In this document: positions 43,248 to 56,200 of the stretch, one piece after another
Layout of the letters: every line of letters starts with the position of its first letter
How positions within the stretch are numbered: the stretch's first letter is position 1
From: Tetmemena sp. SeJ-2015
Taxonomy: Eukaryota > Ciliophora > Spirotrichea > Sporadotrichida > Oxytrichidae
DNA length: 64,000 bases
NCBI GenBank assembly: GCA_027382625.1
Contig: JAJKFJ010021486.1
Coordinates: 1-64,000, forward strand
Direction: 5' to 3'
The notes under the pieces: generated by a model
Database searches by the model: none
Told to the model about the DNA's origin: nothing
Seen by the model: the letters and a program-made list of their open reading frames with translations, nothing else
Program-made: the position numbers and the translations under genes

Positions 43248-44665
43248 TCACTCTGGTTTCATCTCTATATCCTCTGAGGGATCAACACTCTCGGTATTCG
43301 TTGATTTCTGTTCATATTATGATTGAGGGGGATCGTTTTCTTGGTTATCGTTTTTTGGGGAAAAGATTGAGCTCTCACTAGTCTTCTGTCTCTTATTTTT
43401 AAAGATAGAGCGTTCCAGCTCATCAAAGGAATCCAAACTGCCTGATAAGGGCTTTTCATAAAACACAAATAAGTATATGTGAGTGTATGAGAACTGTCTT
43501 TCATCTTATAATCTCCCAGAGACTTAGTCGACCAGGACTCCTCCGCTCACAAATTCATCCTGATCCATTAGGAAATCTGATATCTCTTTTGAGTCCTTCC
43601 TCTGTGAATAAGTATTTCCTTGTCCTTGAATACTCTACTAATTCTTGCGTGGAATAATTTCATCCACAACTATAGACTCAGATTCAAGTCAAAGACATAA
43701 TAATATTTAAATATGACTGTGCTTTCTGATCAGAAGTGCTTTCGCCTTCTTACTTAGCTTCTCCGAAATTAGAAGAATCGATTTCAAATTCTATTAAGCC
43801 TCTCTAAGTGACTCCAGATGCAATAGCTTGCATTTGCTCCTTAGAGGGTTGAGTTGCTGATAAGCTTGGACTTGAGTGAGCGCTATTATTATTACTGCCT
43901 GGATTCGAGTTGCCATTACTTGCATTGAACTTATTTGCTGCTGCTGGGGATTAGTTGCGAGTGAAGAGACGCTGCTGAACTGGTGAAAGGTGAATTGAGT
44001 TACTTCCTCCACTACCAGATCGTTCTCTAGTGGTGTGTAAGACTAATGAGTCTCCGTTCTCTTTATGAGTTAATCATGAATACAAACCATGATTTCTGAG
44101 GAGAGCTGTTTCGCTTCTCGTTTTAAAGTTGCTTGAATCTATTGAGGCTGTCTCCGTGAAGTCCCATATCTCCCACGATGTCATCCTCATCGTCTTCACT
44201 TGACTATGATCCAGTGGATGGTCTTCTCTTCATGAGTAGACTTCGCTGCTGAGCTGCAGCTGCCTGATTCTACTAATTCTGTTTCTCCTCCTATCTTCTT
44301 CTTCTTGTTAAAAAACTCTTAACATTTAATATCTTCTCTTCAAGTACATCTCCTGGTTGTACTTTGAGTCTTCATCCTCATCGTCTGAGTTGCTGTTTCT
44401 TGCCACTGTGGGTGTTTGCTAAGATAATTTTTAATAGACAATAAGCATTTGTTTGCTGTCTGAGAGGCTAAATAGAGCTTTTTTTGGGTAATAATTTAAA
44501 TACAATAGTGAATATGAATGAAGAGGGTTGCTCTCCGTAGTCGGAGAGGTATTCATCCATTTTACGCATCTGTTCTCTTTACTGTTGAGTGAAGTACCTG
44601 CCGCTCATCAAGATACCTGATCCTAAGTTGCCCGATAACCTTCCTCCCAGACCAATCAAAATTTT
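43248..44665 (-). CDS. Acidic low-complexity protein of unknown function
   Basis: Minus-strand exons read MSGRYFTQQQREQMRKMDEY (about 44605), NSNSDDEDEDSKYNQEMYLK, a Glu/Arg-rich helix (QEEEDRRRNRISR), SSEDDEDDIVGDMGLHGDSL, IDSSNFGEAKQEGESTSDQK, VVDEIIPRKNQQSIQGQG, DSKEISDFLMDQDEFVSGGV and a final SLDSFDELERSIF.. tail with TGA at 43248. There is no recognised domain; the acidic and Gln/Ser composition suggests a disordered nuclear or scaffold protein. It lies immediately downstream of the PP4R3 C-terminal half on the same strand, and PP4R3 proteins often end in acidic tails. It could therefore be that tail, but a start-like Met and the intervening TGA argue for a separate gene. Confidence 0.55.
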
Positions 44666-44850
44666 ATCTCAGAAAAAATCACAGATTAAACAAATCACAA
44701 AAAGATATTTATTGATAAATAATTATTGTAAGATTTTTTAAATAGGATCACAAAAATAAATTGGGAGTTAATGTTATTGAAAAAGAAAGAATTCTCTGTC
44801 AAAATAATAGTGCATAATAAAAAAAGTATAATACCATTAGATTGCTCAAG

Positions 44851-45717
44851 AGATGATGCATAAAATTTGTTGAAACTTAGTTAAATTGTTTATATAATCC
44901 TTTTATACTTTAAATAGCTATATATGTATCTCAAATATTTGGTTAATGGAGGAGGCTGAATTTGAGGCAGAGAGAACTCCTTCATAGCTATCCACGAAGC
45001 TCTTGAAGTACTGCTTGTACTTGTCGGCCTTGAAGATAGGACTCTGAGTAGTTGAGAAGCAGGTGGGTGGCTATCTTTTTGTTGTTCTCCTTCGTTATGT
45101 AGTCGAACAGTTCAAATATTAAAGCATCTATAATTCATAATCTCTCTAAGTTCAAGAATGGTGCTATGAAGCATGTTGGACTTGTTGGGGTTCTCCAGGA
45201 AGATGTTTATCACAGTTTTAAGAAGCATCTTTTCTGATAAGGTACATCACAAACGCATCATCCTTCACCTTTATTATCGCCTTGTAGAACTTCACGATCC
45301 ACAAATTCAGCAGCTTCGACTTGAATTTGCTCAAACTTGAGATGTAAAAAAGCATCTCCACAACCAATCATTAATAATTTCATTTAAGAGATCTTCTCAA
45401 TAACATCAGACTGGACTGCGAAGATGCGGAATCTGAAGGCATGCTCAGAGGCACATTTGATAAAGATCTGCACCACGAGGGATCTTGAGAACTCAAGTGA
45501 CTTTGCTACCTCCTCCTCTTGCAAGTAGTCTACTATACTTTGCTATTGACCTACAATGTTTTCATTAGGCGCAGACTCTTCTTTGCTTTGATCCTCACTA
45601 GAAGCTTCTGGTACATTTTGAGGCTTATCCTCCAAGAATTAGAGGAACACACTTAGCACCTCTCTGTAGAAAAAGTCAGAGAACTCCACCTTCTTGTCTG
45701 TGTTCTCTTGAAAAAAA
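44851..45717 (-). CDS. PP4R3/SMEK, C-terminal half (displaced segment)
   Basis: It begins at the pointer with ENTDKKVEFSDFFYREVLSV, which matches the family's TEKSEFLNFFYKH-type block and should directly follow the last residues of the half at 36.8 kb. It then reads FSRSLVVQIFIKCASEHAF, VIEK/MLFYISSLSKFKSKLL across an IES, IVKFYKAIIKVKDDAFVMYL, TVINIFLENPNKSNMLHSTI, LFDYITKENNKKIATHLL and FKADKYKQYFKSFVDSYEG, matching the remaining armadillo helices in order. It has single-base slips at 45230-45233 (T run) and near 45045. The stop is placed at 44851. It lies just past the stop of the capping-protein gene (45843) and has no good start of its own. Confidence 0.82.
45354..45394 (-). other. IES in PP4R3 C-terminal half (pointer AGAT)
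   Basis: ATCT (AGAT in coding sense) at 45354-45357 and 45391-45394 flanks an AT-rich insert. Deleting one copy plus the insert (37 bp) joins VIEK to MLFYISSL in frame, as the family requires. Confidence 0.68.
45709..45717 (-). other. Pointer: start of PP4R3 C-terminal half
   Basis: Second copy of the 9-bp word found at 36772-36780, same strand and same codon phase. Upstream of it (45718-45842) no PP4R3 homology remains. Confidence 0.85.
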
Positions 45718-45842
45718 TAAATTATCTCTATCTTCAAGTGACAGATATATTCATGACTCGTTTATTGGAGGAAAGTAGAATGAAAAGTTGAGAGATATTT
45801 CAGATTGCGAATAATAATAATGAGTATCACAGATAGATGCAT

Positions 45843-46946
45843 TCAAATAAGGTTGGGCCTGCTCCAGTCGAACTTAGTCCTAGTGATGGGTAGGATTCTC
45901 CTCATGCCCTTGAGTAGCTTCTCAGAGATTTCCTCGTACATGCTCTCCAAGCCTTCTTGGTACTATAATAAAGGAATTTAGGATAACGCAGTCTCTTACC
46001 TCAGTCTCTAGTTTGTTGATGGCAGCCACAATTTCCTTTGCGGAGAGGGACTTGAGTTTGAGGGTTGGTAGGGCTTTCTTAAGATTGAATTGAATATTTC
46101 CCTGCTCGAAATAATGATTGTGGAACTTTGCAGTTAACTAAGATGAGATATTAATGACAAGAGTGGGACTTTATTTGTTGAGTTCCAGAGATGCTGTCAC
46201 CTCCGATCTCCACAACGTAGGAGGAGAGGAACTCACCTCCCCAGAAGTTCTTGAAGTTGAAGTTGTGGCAGGAGATCTCCACTTTAAGCGCTGAGTTGTC
46301 TACGAACACGGAGAAGTGAGTGGTGCCCTTACGGAATTGTCTACTCACGTAAGCATTCAACTAACTGATAGTCTCATCTCTATAGTAAGGAGTTTTAAAA
46401 CATTAAGGAGGATTACCTCAAGTGAATAAGGTTTGCGGGTAGCTATGAGACTGCTTGATCGTAGTTCTCCTCCTCTAACTTGGCTTCGAGAGTGACTGGG
46501 TGGAAAGAAAATCTGCAGCGCTTTGCTGGATCATAGTACACAAACTCCTCCACAGACTGCACTTGCAACTGCTGAGCCTCCTCTTGCTGCTCCTCAATCT
46601 GATCTTCTTGTGCTTCCTATTGTGCTCCCTCGCCTTCCTCATCTTCATCATCCTCCCAAAGAGCCTTCTTCTTGGTCTGTGCTGGAGCTTGGTAAGAAGG
46701 TACACTTGATGGAGCGTATCTGACTAAAGGCTCCTGTCTGCCGTGTGATGTCACTATTACTTGAGATCCATCGTTTAAGTTAAGCTGTAGCTTGTGATTT
46801 TCATAGTAGTCTCTGAGTGCTTGTTTGATCTCAGGAGTTTGCAAGAACTCGTGGCCGACAATCTTAGAGATGTCCTCGAGCACGTCGTTCAACTCTCCCA
46901 CGGGCGAACTTTAGATAAAGTATTTTATCACTCTGGAGCTGCTCAT
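45843..46946 (-). CDS. F-actin-capping protein subunit alpha
   Basis: It starts at 46946 (MSSSRVIKYFIQSSPVGELN) and continues DVLEDISKIVGHEFL, a coding stretch with an acidic Gln/Glu-rich insert (about 46570-46660), and FVYYDPAKRCRFSFHPVTLE. The C-terminal half carries the family's conserved core: VSRQFRKGTTHFSVFVDNS, ISCHNFNFKNFWGGEFLSSY, then GNIQFNLKKALPTLKLKSLS and GMRRILPITRTKFDWSRPNL, with TGA at 45843. CapZ alpha forms a heterodimer with beta that caps actin barbed ends. Short introns lie near 46360-46420, 46110-46150 and 45965-45995. The insert before the core is longer and more acidic than in animal subunits. Confidence 0.9.
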
Positions 46947-47254
46947 TTTGGCTTAATATTCTACAAAAATTAATTATCATAGTGATGAGCAAGATTTTTT
47001 GAGAGTGAAACATTTTAAGATCGGGCAATAATTAATTTTATAATTGAAAAGAAGATATAATTAAGATATCAAAATTATCAAGCTTCAAACACAGGATTAT
47101 GGATAAAACATTTTATGAAACTTAAAGAGAGAGAGAGAGAGAGAGAGTCAAGAAATAAGTATGGTTGAAGAATTATAAAAGTATCAAGAGAAGTTGTTTA
47201 TCTCGAGATACAGAACTTAAATAATAGCACCTTATATGAGAGCACTAAATTCGC
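46947..47254. other. Intergenic region with (GA)n microsatellite
   Basis: AT-rich spacer between two minus-strand genes. A pure GA repeat of about nine units lies at 47129-47147. No gene is seen. Confidence 0.6.
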
Positions 47255-50200
47255 TCAGTCTGTGTTTAGCACAAGACAAACTCCTTATAGCACCCAGTGA
47301 CTAGGATGTTTGTCAGTCTTGAGGTCTGCTTCAAACACCAGTCCCACTCCCATAGCGTTTCTTCTGTTTTGAGTCACATAAACTGGAGTTCTAATGGTAC
47401 CTCTCAGCTTTAGCTTGTTAGCTTCGATAGGGATGATCTGAATCAGAGGCATTTCCACAACCAGCTCCTTAGGGTTCTGATAATCAAGACAGTCCTTCTC
47501 CATATTCCAAATAGCGCCTTCTAGATAGAGACCCTGAATATAGCATCCATCATCCAGTCTCTTCTTCACCTCTTGAGGGTTTCTAATCTTAGTGACTATA
47601 GTGTAGAGGGTACTCTTATCAAGTGCCCATCCCTTGCGACGGCAAGTAGTTTGCACCAGAGCAGTCAAGTAAGACTCAGGGATGTGCAGACCTGATAGCC
47701 ACATTGCCTTAGGCTCCTCAACTTCGATCCAGGTCTTATACTGACTGTAACGGCGAGAGAAGTAGTCAATCCAATTCACCAGGTTTTTCAAAGTTTGTGG
47801 AGCTAATCCTGCCCACATAGTAGGAAGGAAGCCATTGAAGAGAGAGTTTGCAAGCTCGTCCAATTCCATAGACATACCGATTTCTCCCAATAATGCTCTC
47901 TTCAAGTCATACAGAGAGGAGTGCATGCGTTCTAGTAACTTGTTGAATCTCTCCAGTTCTTGCAAAAGCACGACCTAAGCAGGGGTTGGTATCTCAATTC
48001 AGACAATAACACTTTATATGTGTAAAGTAAATATTATAACTATTGTTGAATGTTCTTCTTGATATTGTAGTAATCAAAGAGTTCTGGGAGCTTAGTTTGA
48101 ATATCTGAGGCAACCTGATCAATGTACTCTTCTTTGTTAATTCCACCACCTGCTGAGACATCAGAGGTTTGCATTTCAATACAGTTGAGCCAGATCTCCT
48201 TGGCAGTGTTGGTGAAGTAAGAGATCTCAGCGTTAGGATGGAGACCGAACACGCCTGGAGAAGTGAAGAGAGGAATGGTTTCAATATAAGCTATAAATGG
48301 CATCATCAAGTCTGAGTTAGCATTTATTTAGCTAGGTACTGCTCAAGATTCTCATGCTGAGGAATCATGTAATCCCATCCCGATCTAGAGAAGTAGTAAG
48401 TCTAGTTGTTGTCAAAGATAAAGTCTCCTACATATTCCTTGAGGTAGGTGTTGAGTACTCTTCTGTCGAAATCGTCTGTAACTCTACCTCCATACATAGC
48501 CTCTCCGATGAGGTAACGAAGAGTCTCCCAGGGCAGTTCCTCCTCATTGTTTGAGTTGGCCTTGTTGAGGTACATAGAAATGAGTCTGAAAGAGATCTTA
48601 AAGTCACTCTCATTAAAATCGTAGGTCACATTCCAGCCAATCTTTCCGAACTTCTTTCTCTCTTGGATAACTGCATGGAAGAAGGCCAGCACGTAGACCA
48701 GAGATTTGAACTCAGTTGTTGGGCACTCATAGAGCATCTCATCAGTTAGCTTTGTGTAACTCTGCTTGATGTTCTAACCAAGACCATCAGGTGGCTCTGT
48801 GACGACCTTAGCATCAAACATTTTAATTGAATGATTCCTTAAATACCTTAAGTGATTTCTGAAGGATACCGAGAGGGAATCTATCAGTTGGAGCGGTAGT
48901 AAGCCAGAGTCTGAAGTTTTTGTCTGGCTTAGGTGATGTTCTCAATGATTGTTTCAAGTTTCTTCAACCAAGAGACGAGCAAGTGACAATTCTGCAGCAT
49001 GACCCACTGGCCTCTCATAGCTCCACTCTCGATAAGAGACTTGGCTGTATCTCCCTGACCTTGACCAAGGGAGCAGAACTTGAACTTACCACCCATTCCC
49101 ATTTGATCTGCTAGCTTCTGCACATCACTGAAGGGATCAGCTCCTGGTGATAAGATGAAGACTATGGGAGTGCGCTCTGTGGACTGAGCATAAATCTTAT
49201 CAAACACGATGGGAGGTGACTTGACATACTGCTCATGCATCTTCTCAATAATGAAGTTCTTGATTGAGTTCACGACTCTGTCAGGGCGGAAGCAACGAAC
49301 AATCAGCAGCTGTTGGAAGCGATTTAGCTTCTCTGAATATCCACAAGGGATATCCACTTGCTCAGGTGCTTCCAAGTCGTACCAAGCTTGCCAAGCTTTG
49401 CCATTAATATTATTAAGATCTATTTCAATAGTAGAGCTAAAACTTTTTTATTGTTCTCAAGATCATCAATAATAGTCTTCCAGACTTCTCCGAGAGTTTG
49501 CAGTCTTTGTAGATCCTTCCATCCATTGGGTCCGAGCCACACATATGGCTTGGGTCTGGCAACCACTTCCAAACTCGTGTTACCCTTTAGGAAGAAGTCG
49601 AGTTCAATCTTGTTGAGTTCGCTATCGCCATCCATGATCATCGTTGTCATCTAGAAGGAGAACATGAGCTTGTGTCGCTCGAAGATTCCCATACAAGTGA
49701 ATTCATAGACTAGCTAAGTCAGCTTCTCCTTTATATTTCTCAGTCTGTTTTGAAGAATGTTATCTTTCCTTGCTGTTTCAAGGGCGTTCTTAAATACATG
49801 ATAAAATAAAATGCGGCTATGAATACAGTCAAGTAGCTACCCAGGGAGTACTCGTACATTTCAGAAATGGCGGAGAGGCCTTGCATTGCAAAGAAGAGAA
49901 TAGCTCCTCTCTTAGCCACATCCTTGTAGGACTCTCTAGACTATTCAATATCAGCTTCTGTGACCTTAGCAGTTTCAAGAGCCGCTGCGATTTCTACTGA
50001 CTTGGCTTTAGCATTTTCAAGAATCTCAATTAGAGGCACGTTATCCACTAGAGGAATATCAGTTTCCTTGCTCAACTCAGATAATAAAAAGTGTTCTTTA
50101 AAATGAATCCAATTATATAATAGAGTATCTTCGAGTTCCTTAAGTGTAGATCTGTTCTGAGAGGTCTCAATAACGAGTTGCTTTCTTTGCTTTTCAAGCT

Positions 50201-53200
50201 CTGGTCTTTCGTAACTGACTACTTCGTTAAGGAGCTGATCTCTGAGACCCTGAAGCGTGACATTGAAGTTAATGATCATGGTCTTTCCATAGATCTCAGG
50301 AGGGTAGTTAGGATTAGCGATCTTGGTGGTCATGTACATGCGGAAGTCCTCTGAATACTCAATGTTTGAGTCTCCCAACTTAATCATCTTCACTCCAGCT
50401 TGGACTACAATATTCTTCTCAAGAATGGGATCGATCATAGGATCAATTTCCTCATCGATTGCTTCGAAGAGGACTGGCTTGCCGAAGTTAATAGCCATTT
50501 CCAAACGCTTGATATAATCAGCCTGATTGAAGGAGAGCACCTCAAGTAACTTCTTCTCCTTCTCTTTAATCCAGAAGACTGCTTGCATTTGAGGGTCAAC
50601 ACAAAGTGGCCATCTGCTTGCGTTCTTGGTCAATATACCATTCTAGATTGAGAGCTCGTCTGATGGAAGTCCTTCAGAGGCCCACTTAGAGATTTCCACA
50701 TCATTTGTAAGGAACTTCTCAAGTCTGAAACCCTCCTTTGTTTGGAAGGTTCTTAGCTATGAGATCATTCTTCCAGTGATCATAGATCATCTTCTTTCTC
50801 AGCTCGAAGTTAAAGGCACCGCAGTAAGACAAGAAAGCACTGCCACTCAAGCAGTCTCCAACGAGCTTTATCTTATCTGTTCCCAATATTTCGAGGTCTG
50901 CTGTCCATCTCTTCTACTCAGAGCCGAGACCAGTGATAAGTTTGCTAGCAGCATCAAGTTTCCTTTGCATCTCTCTGCTCTTTGCTTCGAGATCGTCTAG
51001 TTCAGCCTATTTAACAGCTTTGTTAGCATTCAAAAGGTTAAGCTTCTCTGTGACTTCCTTCAATTTAGCTTCAGTGTCTGCTAATTCTCGCTCAGCTTGA
51101 GCCTTGGTCTTTCTCATTTCCTCAGCCTTCTTTCTCTTGGGCTCGACGTCCTTGTAAATTTCGTAGCACTTGATAGTGGCAATAACCCACTAGAAGAGAC
51201 CTCCTGTGGCCATATTCTTAGAGTTAATAAGTGCAGAGAGTTCAGCTCCAGTACAGCCACAATCCTTCTCGAGGATTGCTAGCTTCTTCTTTGCACGGTT
51301 AGCTTAATCGGTCTTAGTGTTAGCGACATTGTACTCTTTCAAGTTTGAGAGCAGCTGCATATCTCCAAGCAACTTTAGCTTCACAGAAGCCCACTGATCA
51401 TCTGAACCTCCTTTAGGATATAGGAAGTAACAAGATGGTACACACATCTTGAATAACTTGTGGAGGCTTGGGGTAGGGCCTTGATTTCAGTAATGTGAGA
51501 TGGCTTGATGTTGTTCAAAGCCTGAGCTGCCTGCTCTAGAGCTGGGAGTGCTTCGTCGAGGGCGATTCTAGCTTCCTCTTCTTCTCTGGCTATGATAATT
51601 GACTGAGTGTCTAGCTGCTCTTTCTTCTCAGCTGCGAATGCTTGCTGCTTTCCTAAAACATAGATAATGGAGTGATTGGTTTCCTGCAATCTCTGACTTC
51701 TCAGTGATGTCAGCTATAAGTTCTTCGACTATCTTCTTCTTTTCAGCGATTTCCTCGTTCTTGATGGCGAGCTCCTTGCTCAGCACCTCAGTGTCTTCTT
51801 GAGCCTTTGCAAGAGTAGTGAGACCTCCTTCGAGTCTGCGGACGTTAGAGTCGATCTGTTTACGGTTGTTAGCCAGGAACTTAATGTAATTGTCTATAAA
51901 GTCGAGATAGTTCTTGGGAGTGGAGAAGTTCTTGCGCTTGTAGACATTCTCAAACTCCACACTATAGTGTTGCACGCTCTGATGGATCATGACGATGTGG
52001 TCAGGTCACTGGCTGTCTATGGTCGTCCTCGAGCTCCACGTTAACGAGGAAGTAGGAGGCCACTGCTGCGAGTGCATCCTCTGGCCAAGTGAAGAACCAA
52101 TCGATGTTTGTGTTGGAGACAAGACCTGGGAAGTTACGACAACGAATTCTCAAAGTGTCTCCAGCTGGCGTCAATGCCAGAACAATATGGAGGTTTTCTC
52201 TGGCTCTTGTGATATAGTACTGCCATCTGAATTCCTTAGTTTCAGGAAGGCCTAATTTTCTCATCTCTGCGTCTAAGGGGTTGATGAGGCCATCCCTTTC
52301 TCTTCTTCAGGGAAAAGAGCAGGCACCATTCCGATAGTGGTAGAAAAATTCCTATCTCTCTCCCTTATATAAAGTAGAATGTTATTGACAAGTTCCAAGA
52401 ATCCTTCTTCAACGACATGAGCGTCAGTGAAGAGGAAGGTCTTGGGCTTCTTGAGCACTTCTCTATAGAGAGTTCTCAGGTCCTCTCTGAAATTTTCTTC
52501 TTTGTAGTTTCTGACCAGACCAATAGTGAATACTTCGTAGTTTGCTGTGAATGTTGCCAGTCTTGTTAGTGATTGCTTACCTGAACCACCCACTCCGACA
52601 AGTAGACCTAATTAAAACTTTCATCTACATAACCACTACCCTTGGGGAATCTGAGGATTCTGTGGATCTTTGTTACGTGTTCCAGAGCGTCATTGAAGAG
52701 CACTAGATTCATCGGTTTGTTTTCAAAGCCATAGTCTTCAAGCAGTTTGTTCATCTTAGTCTTGACATCATCATACTCTCCGAGGTCTTCATAGAGTCTT
52801 GGGTCCTCTGCTTCTTCATCAGTAGGGTCTGAAAGAGCATAGTCTCCGAATAAGCAAGGATTCCTCATCACATACTCTTCAGTACCTGGGAAGAACTCCT
52901 TTACGAGAGCTGGAATGACTTAGTCACTAACCAATGATCTATCTGTCTCATTCACAAGTCTATCAGAGAATACTCTCATGCATTCGTTTCTCCAAACTCT
53001 GATCACAGCCTCCTTGGTAGTGAACTTATCAAGAGTCATCATGCAAAGCCCTTCATAAACTCTGGAGAGATCTCTCAAGTTGAAGATATAGTGGAACTTC
53101 ACAGGAGTACGAGGTAGCTGAGCCTGGATAGTACCATACAGAGAAAGGGTAGCTGAAGTGATCTTGGGTACGATGTTTCTAATGTCTTCTGCAAATTCAA

Positions 53201-56200
53201 GCACGTGCTTTTCAAGGATTGAAGTATAAATCTTCTCAGTAGCCTCTCTTGAAGGAGAAGTAATGTTGAATGTGCTGTAGAGAGACATTAATCTTGGGTC
53301 TACGGGGTTGTTACCACCACCTGGAGGAGTCATAGCACCTACATATTGAGTATCAACGATTTCTCTAAGCTCAAGGTCTCCTCCACGTTGATAAAGCTGA
53401 TTTCTCTCGATCAAGAACTTGAGTAGTGCCACTGGTTACTGAGTACCATACTTATCGATTCTAGGCATATTCAAGTCATCGATGAAAATGACCAGGAGTT
53501 TTCCAGCAGTCTTAGGTCCATACTACTTAAAGGAACGCTTATCGATATTCTCCTCTACGTTCTTCTGGAAATCAAGGGATGTAGTTCTTGAGGAGAAGTT
53601 AATGTTCAAGATGGTATAGCGATCCATCGATAGTTGCTTGAAGTGAGCAAAGATTGTGACTGTCTTAGCTGTACCTGAATCTCCCACGAACATGCAAGGC
53701 TTCCTCAGGCTCATAATTTGAGACAGAAGCCATGAGTATCTCTTAGTGTCAACAGTTGGAACGAGAATAGAAGAGAACTTCTTGTTTGAATATAAAATGA
53801 TAAGCTAAGTGACTATCAAGTTTGCAGGTGCCTCGTATTCTTAGACCTTTCTCTCCCAGAGTACGTAACTCATACTCTCGATATCGAAGTAGTTATCATA
53901 GAGGGAGGATGATGGAAGGATAAGTCCTGATGTTGTTCTGATGAACTCAGAGAACTTCTCTCTGTCCTCTGATACCAAAGCACCTCCGAGAGACCAAACC
54001 AGGCAGAAGATGAATAGTCTTTCTAGTTGATCGACTTCTTGAGGGGGATTTTGGTCAGGAGCGGGAATGATTGAATCAATTAAGGTAGCAAGCTACTGAA
54101 CGAGATTGAGATTTGTTCTTGGAGAAATGAATCTCAAAGGCTCCACGATTTCATCTCCACCAGTTGCACCTTCGAAGATTCTGTCAATCATTCTTAATAT
54201 AGAGTATACTTTTTGTATAAAGTGCTTTAAGCAATTTAATGCACACAGCTACATATTTTGCGTAGAGTTCTCTTAAACTCTCGTACATGACTTCAGAGTA
54301 CTTTTCTAGTTTATCCTTAGCCCATCTTTCAAAGAAGGGAGCGTAGCCGAGATTCTTGGGATCGACGTACACCATACCGCAACGAGAGATTAGTAGCTGG
54401 AGAAGCATACTGCAAATCAAACACTTCGAACAACATAGCGCAAGTTCTCAGAAGTCTGATACGATCACCATTTGCAAGGGTAAGAATTTACAATTCAAAG
54501 TAATAAGACTATTGCATAATCTAAATCTTGTTATCGTCCATGACAGAGTTCATGTTCTCAACCCACACAGCGTCTACATCTCCATCGTAGATGATCCATC
54601 TTCTCTCTTGTCTGCCTGCGATTTCAGTGTTAGCATCCTTGAAGGTCTTTGAAAGCAGACCGTCAGTCCAATCTCTGCTATCTGGGTCGAGCACACCATA
54701 AAGTTCATTCAAAGTCACCATCTTAGGATTGATTGTATCAATCTTAGTAGGGATTCCAGTATCTTCCTTGAGAGCTGCAGCAAGGGAATTGATGATAACT
54801 GACTTGCCTGATCCAGTAGGACCCACGACCATAGTTGTGTGACGAGTACCCATGGTCTCGTAAAGCTGAATGATCTTGTTAACTTAGTCCATAAAGATCT
54901 CCTCATCAGAGTGGCGGTATTTCTTGCTCTCTAACTCCTCAACAATCTTCTCTTTAAGATCTTCGTAGCCGACTCTGTCTGCCTTAAGCCCTGGGAACAA
55001 GTCATTGATAAGCCGTGAAGAGAGGTACATCATCGAACACGAACTTAGGCATGTTCATATCTCTCAGAGCTCTCATGAGCACGATGTCTTCTTACATCTC
55101 TGCATAGGCACGTTTCAATAACCTGCCATCACAGCACTGATTTCAAAGCTCTAAGACCAAAGTCATAATGGTACTGCTTTGATAGTTGCTCTCTGGAGAG
55201 CTTATAGAGCACTGTCATCTTCTTGGCTAGAATCTTAGCCAGAGTGAATCCTTCAGACATGAGCATGTTCTCGCAAATTTCATCACACACGCAGAGAACA
55301 ATTAAAATAAGAATGAGATCTGGGACGACCATAGTAACTGGGCGGAACATAGCCTTGAGGTTATCAGGGAGCTCAGAACGACCTGCATAACCAGGGTTCA
55401 TGGTGACGAAGATACCAACTGTGTGGATGAGTCTCATGTCAGTTCCTTGGAAATCAATTTTCTTCTTGTCGTAGATGAGTCCATTTTGGATTGTCTTGAT
55501 CTGAGCTGAGACGACAGAGAGCACCTCAGTGTTGATTCTGTTGAACTCGTCGAAGCAACCCCAGAAACCAGTCTGGATCAGACCTGAGAAGATAATTCCC
55601 ATGGCGAAGTAATCCAAGTTCTCTCCACAATTGGTGACCACGCATCTTAAGGCAAGTGACTTAGCCAGATCCTTCACAGTTTCAGTCTTTCCAGTACCAG
55701 CGGGTCCTGCGGGGGCTCCTCCTAGTTTGAATGTAAGTGCAGTTGTCAAGCTTAAAGTAAAATAGAGTTTCAAGTCAAGGTCATGACGCATCTATCAGTC
55801 AGGGGAGTGATGACCAGTCTTCCATTGAGTCCTTGATACTCGTAACAGTAGTCGAAGGTTCCAGTACACTATCTAGCAGCATATTAATTATATAGTTATC
55901 TGATGGCGATGTCGTCCTTCTTCTTGTCCCAATAGAATCTGAGTTGGGACTCCCACTCGAACTCCTTAGCATCCAGAATGGAGTCTCTCACGAATCTCTC
56001 CACGATATCTCTAGCGTGCACGTCCAAGATAATAACATCATTGTGATTAATGATAATGAGAGTGTTCACACTCTTTCTAATCAGCTGGTCCAGTCTTGTC
56101 TCACCAAGCGATCAGGTCATTATATTGATCCTAAATTAAAATAAGCCATTTAATTTTAATTTTTTATTTCTGAATGAGATCGTTGGTTTCCTTCTGGAGC

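Noticed and set aside
47129..47147. (GA)n as an origin or boundary element
   Set aside because: An ordinary microsatellite in an intergenic spacer with no supporting context.
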